Shown piece after piece: positions 60,601-64,000 of a stretch of 64,000 nt of DNA. A model generated the notes under the pieces. It ran no database searches. It saw nothing but the letters and a program-made list of their open reading frames with translations, and was not told where the DNA came from. The DNA comes from Phoronis australis. Lineage: Eukaryota; Phoronida; Phoronidae. Positions within the stretch are counted from its first letter, which is position 1. Every line of letters begins with the position of its first letter. The stretch spans positions 61,302 to 125,301 of the forward strand of contig NMRA01000515.1 of the NCBI GenBank assembly GCA_002633005.1. Reading direction: 5' to 3'. The position numbers were made by a program, and so were the translations under genes.

Positions 60601-62522
60601 CATCCTTGACAGCAGAATCAGCAATCTCATTGCCATTTGTTGAAATTTTCTGAGGATCATTAGCACGCTTCCCCTCGACAAAATCAGAGTGAAATGAATG
60701 TTCACCAATTTGATCAAACTTTGTTGGTTTCTGCATCTTCATCTTCTTCCTCTCTTGTCGTTTACTCTTATTCTGTAATTAAAACAATTCACCTAGACAT
60801 AAGAATTAGTGACAGAGATTAACATAATGTATGCGTACATTTACGACCATGTGGCTGTACACGAAGTAGCACATGTGCCCTTGTGTATAACGTTTTAGTA
60901 AACCAAGGAGTAAGTTGCTAGGAAAGCATAGGAGTGAAGACTGACTTCTCCAGTAAAAAGCACTTGATTATGAAACCATGTGAAAAAGTTGACTTCACAT
61001 CTGTTACAAACCAGAAGACATTGACATATTTTCAGTTCAAGAGAAGTTAAAGTTCAGGTTTGACTAATTCATTAAAACTTACAAAAGCACAAAAACAAGA
61101 CATACAAAAACCGCCAGTTCAAGACGTAACATCAGCATTCACCTTCAAATGAACTTCAGATGAATTTGTCCACATATGAAACACTTAAAATGCAAAAATA
61201 TTTTCAAAAATGCATTCGGACCTATAAGCAAGCACATATATGGGAATAAGTAAAGCCAATATTCACACAAAACTGGATACATTTGGTTGCCATTTTAACA
61301 GGGTAAGACATCTGATTGGTTTAATAGACAGAAGTCATCACTGCAAACCAATCACATAAGATGTTACCCAGCTGACCCGGAAGAACAGGTGAAGTCGTGT
61401 AATCACTGTCAAGTATTCTACTTTTAGCAGAATATTCACAATAAACAGTGTTAGTTGTGAAATAAGCAATGGTACAGTAATGAATAAATATGAAGGCTTT
61501 AAATTCTTTGTTTCATCACTCAATGTTGAGTTATTTTGTAAACAATAATTATTGTTTTAAATCAAGCAGTTTCAGATATCACAATTTGACATGCTTACAT
61601 CAAATGAATTACACCCACAAGAACAGAGCGACCATAAGTGATAAACTCTACCTTCTTGGACATGTCTTTCTTGTGTACCTGCATAGGTCCAAGCTCTGGA
61701 GACTTCTTAGATTTAACTGCCTTTGAATTTTTATGCTTTTGATAGAACTTTTTCACCAGTTTTTTACTGTAAGAATAATCAAAATCAATAGATTAAGCTA
61801 AACTGCATACCAGTTAAACAAGACAATTGAAAGAACAACAAAAGTACAACCCAAGGCGTGACCCAATCGTCAAAACAAAAACCACAAACTGCCACTCTTT
61901 GTAAAGGAGTGATAGCACAACATAATGTTCAGTTTAATATGAATTTCATCTGCATACAAATACAGGGAAAAACTCTGGTGGCAAGTTCAAAGGCAAAAAA
62001 TTTCCCAGTAGATAATGTCAGTTCAGCAGGACGAGGCTAGTAAAACAAGATACTGACTCAATGGAGCACTTGCACTTTTTCATGCAATTGTGATGTGTTG
62101 CCAATATGCGCAAATTATACACATGCACATTTTGAAGTAATAACCTTTTGAAACACTGTATGTGATGTCATGTTAATAGGACAAAGTCAGCTAGAGTACA
62201 ATGAATATCTGCTGTACATGCAAGCCTTCAGTCAAATAAATCTTCTTTGAAATGGTCTACGTAGGACGTATTAAGTATTATGTAAAATCAAAAGAAAAGG
62301 TGCATGAAGTATCTTGAAAATGCCTCGAAATTGGCCAGATTTGTAATGATTCCCAAATATAAAACAATGTGCATGAAACTACGTTGCTGTTCTGCCAAAA
62401 TTATGTTTATGTGACTTACGCTCTCTTGAGTTGCTTCTTGTGAATACATTTGGCAACTTGGGTGTCTTTGTCCAAAAGACAAACTTCCTTCTTCTTACAA
62501 CGCAACTTTTGACATTCCAAAC
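57699..62522 (-). CDS. SPOCK: Testican (SPOCK) family proteoglycan, partial, six exons
   Basis: Minus-strand exons 62522-62420, 61766-61652, 60772-60592, 59526-59293, 59066-58866 and 57905-57699 join in consistent phases (347 codons). Order: Cys-rich ECQKLRCKKKEVCLLDKD.. like the segment before the Kazal domain of testicans; a lysine-rich region (exons 2-3); an extracellular calcium-binding (EC) domain starting CGEQELKEMSQRLADWF; its EF-hand part with loops DTNNDSVLSIGE and DLDGSLDLSYPE and the EWCCCF end; then a thyroglobulin type-1 domain with QCWCVD. EC followed by thyroglobulin is the testican order, opposite to SMOC. Secreted matrix role is family knowledge. The Kazal domain normally between the first segment and EC is not found. 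The signal-peptide exon lies upstream, unseen. The last exon either ends in a consensus donor (G/GTAAGT at 57698) or reads two more codons to TGA at 57691. Confidence 0.88.
57906..58865. other. Testican intron between EF-hand and thyroglobulin exons
   Basis: AT-rich, with no exon, repeat or RNA gene recognised. Confidence 0.5.
59705..59948 (+). repeat. 35-bp tandem repeat, seven copies (testican intron)
   Basis: Units read CAAAATC(C/A)TTCATGTTGA followed by TGTTATAC(C/A)TACTCCAA. The C/A variants alternate irregularly. Confidence 0.92.
60583..60592 (-). other. Tandem donor sites 9 bp apart, testican exon 3
   Basis: The minus strand reads ACAG/GTACTGCAG/GTACTGG. The second donor adds three in-frame codons. 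Both are equally good matches, so both isoforms are possible. Confidence 0.5.
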
Positions 62523-64000
62523 CTGAAACCGGGAAATAAAATGCTGTAGAAATAAATAACTAATTTAGCCAGTTATCTTCATTTCAGAGCATTGAAACTT
62601 GTCAAAAGTGATGGAACTATATCCTTATGAAGACATTTTTCCACTATTTTATACACCATGTTGACACAAAATAATTTACAATTACTTTCGTTTAACGGCC
62701 GAATGTATCAATTGCTTAAAAATAACCAACATGACACCAGAGTGACTAAGTTGAGAAATTTAAACATGATGAGTGGATCGTAAATCTACTTTTCCTGGCC
62801 CCAAATCATAAACTTTGAACTCCTATTATGTGTGTGTGCTGCGTGTTTTGTTGACTTGCGTGGCAGAAGCGTATTACGGTGCAAGTTTGGACAGCCACAC
62901 CCATTTAAAACAAAGGCCAGACCGGATAGTTTATTCTTGAGGGGGGAAAAACTGGTAAGTTCAGTAACTCTAGGACCTCCATAAAAAGCAAGACAGTGAG
63001 ATTACATAGAGATGCTGACATGAATTTTAACCGCGTGATTTTGGCTAGATGTGAGCGAGGCCCTAGCATTACTAAACTCTACCTTGGATTACCCACAACC
63101 TACAACTGGCAGCGTGTACCTCCAATGTTTCTGTCATATTTAAAATGTAGTGTGTTAAGTCATAAAGCCTGTAACTTTGATTTTTTCTGTTTCTTTATTT
63201 TTGAGGGGTCTGAGGTAGTGAGAAATATTGAGTTTTGTAAACAAAATCATGGAAATGCACCTACTTCTGCAAAGAAACGCTCAAAACGCTGTGATCAATA
63301 GAGCGACATTAAACCAGCGATAACACTGATGACATGCACATGGCCATCTTTGGCAACAAATGTTTACATACTCTCTTTTCCTTCTTGATACTGTGTTATT
63401 CTTTTCCATTCTTCTTTGTAAGGAGAATTTGGACTATTCACCTGCAAGAGCAACAATTGGTTTTAAGCAATTAAAATACTTGGAACTTGAGTGTTTGAGG
63501 TTTTGCTTACAACAATTGCAAGTCAGTGCTGCATTATACTTTAAACCAATATTTTGCAATATACCTTATGATACCTAACTGGTATGTACACTTTCAAATT
63601 ACGACAATGTCAAATATTGCAAAAACCAAGCAGTCCCTTGGCACCTCACTCATACCCAGGGGAGCACTTTTTGCGTAATTAATCTTAAGATATTTCTTTA
63701 AAGTCCTTAACATCATGAATTTCATATAAAAAACCTCAAAAAGCAAACCCACCAACCAATGAGCTTTCAAATTAGAACACCCGCAAACATTATCTGACGA
63801 CATAGGCAGATTTAGGGAGGGGGGGCCTGGCCCACCCCCCTTGGCTGCCGCAAAAAAATAAAACAGCAAGAGCGTATGGAATTTTTGAGTTTATTAATTA
63901 ACCCCGGTAATTAAAATTATACGGATGAAACAAGATTTAAATGTGTGCAGTTTTAATGTTGGGGGGGGGGCGGCTCAAATCCAATTTCAAGTGTCAAATT
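62523..64000. other. Upstream of testican exons; no exon recognised
   Basis: The signal-peptide exon of testican should lie on the minus strand here or beyond the window, but no signal-like or matching frame is found. A G-rich repeat scrap at about 63800-63840 resembles the pieces at 5280-5430 and 6985-7100. The plus-strand frame at 62996-63301 resembles nothing known to me. Confidence 0.45.

Overview
This is eukaryotic genomic DNA, most likely from an invertebrate bilaterian. Coding exons are short, have GT/AG borders with consistent phases, and are separated by AT-rich introns of roughly 0.3-4.4 kb. The proteins are metazoan families (calcyphosine-like, MRP1-type ABC transporter, testican), and the non-coding DNA is rich in short inverted-repeat transposons, minisatellites and dispersed repeats. 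I cannot name the species or decide between a lophotrochozoan and an invertebrate deuterostome from sequence alone.

Layout: (1) 1-5.6 kb has no recognisable gene. It holds a dispersed repeat, two near-perfect abutting palindromes (2112-2202) and a 28-bp triplet repeat. (2) 5.87-8.94 kb, plus strand: a complete two-exon calcyphosine-like (CAPSL) gene. (3) 9-15.5 kb: no gene, several MITE-like elements. (4) 15.55-17.90 kb, minus strand: a complete four-coding-exon gene for a 592-residue protein with a central von Willebrand A domain and unfamiliar ends. (5) 19.34-55.25 kb, plus strand: a complete 30-exon ABCC1/MRP1-type transporter of 1587 residues, reconstructed with every phase matching. (6) 57.70-62.52 kb, minus strand: six internal or 3' exons of a testican (SPOCK) proteoglycan whose signal-peptide exon I did not find. 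The VWA gene and ABCC1 are divergent (head to head across about 1.4 kb); ABCC1 and testican converge.

The genes do not form a pathway: a calcium-binding protein, a presumed Mg2+-binding VWA protein, a membrane exporter of conjugated organic anions, and an extracellular matrix protein.

The most unusual signal is repeated local duplication of splice junctions. In CAPSL exon 2 and ABCC1 exons 10 (both ends), 15, 17 and 18, a segment carrying the exon border has been copied next to the real border. The real donor of ABCC1 exon 17 is the first unit of a 65-bp tandem array later split by a TTAA-targeting transposon. Several transposons are defined to the base by target duplications, two of them also by unoccupied copies of the target. 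Two of the four single Ns in the window sit exactly between near-identical copies, which suggests unmerged contig overlaps there.
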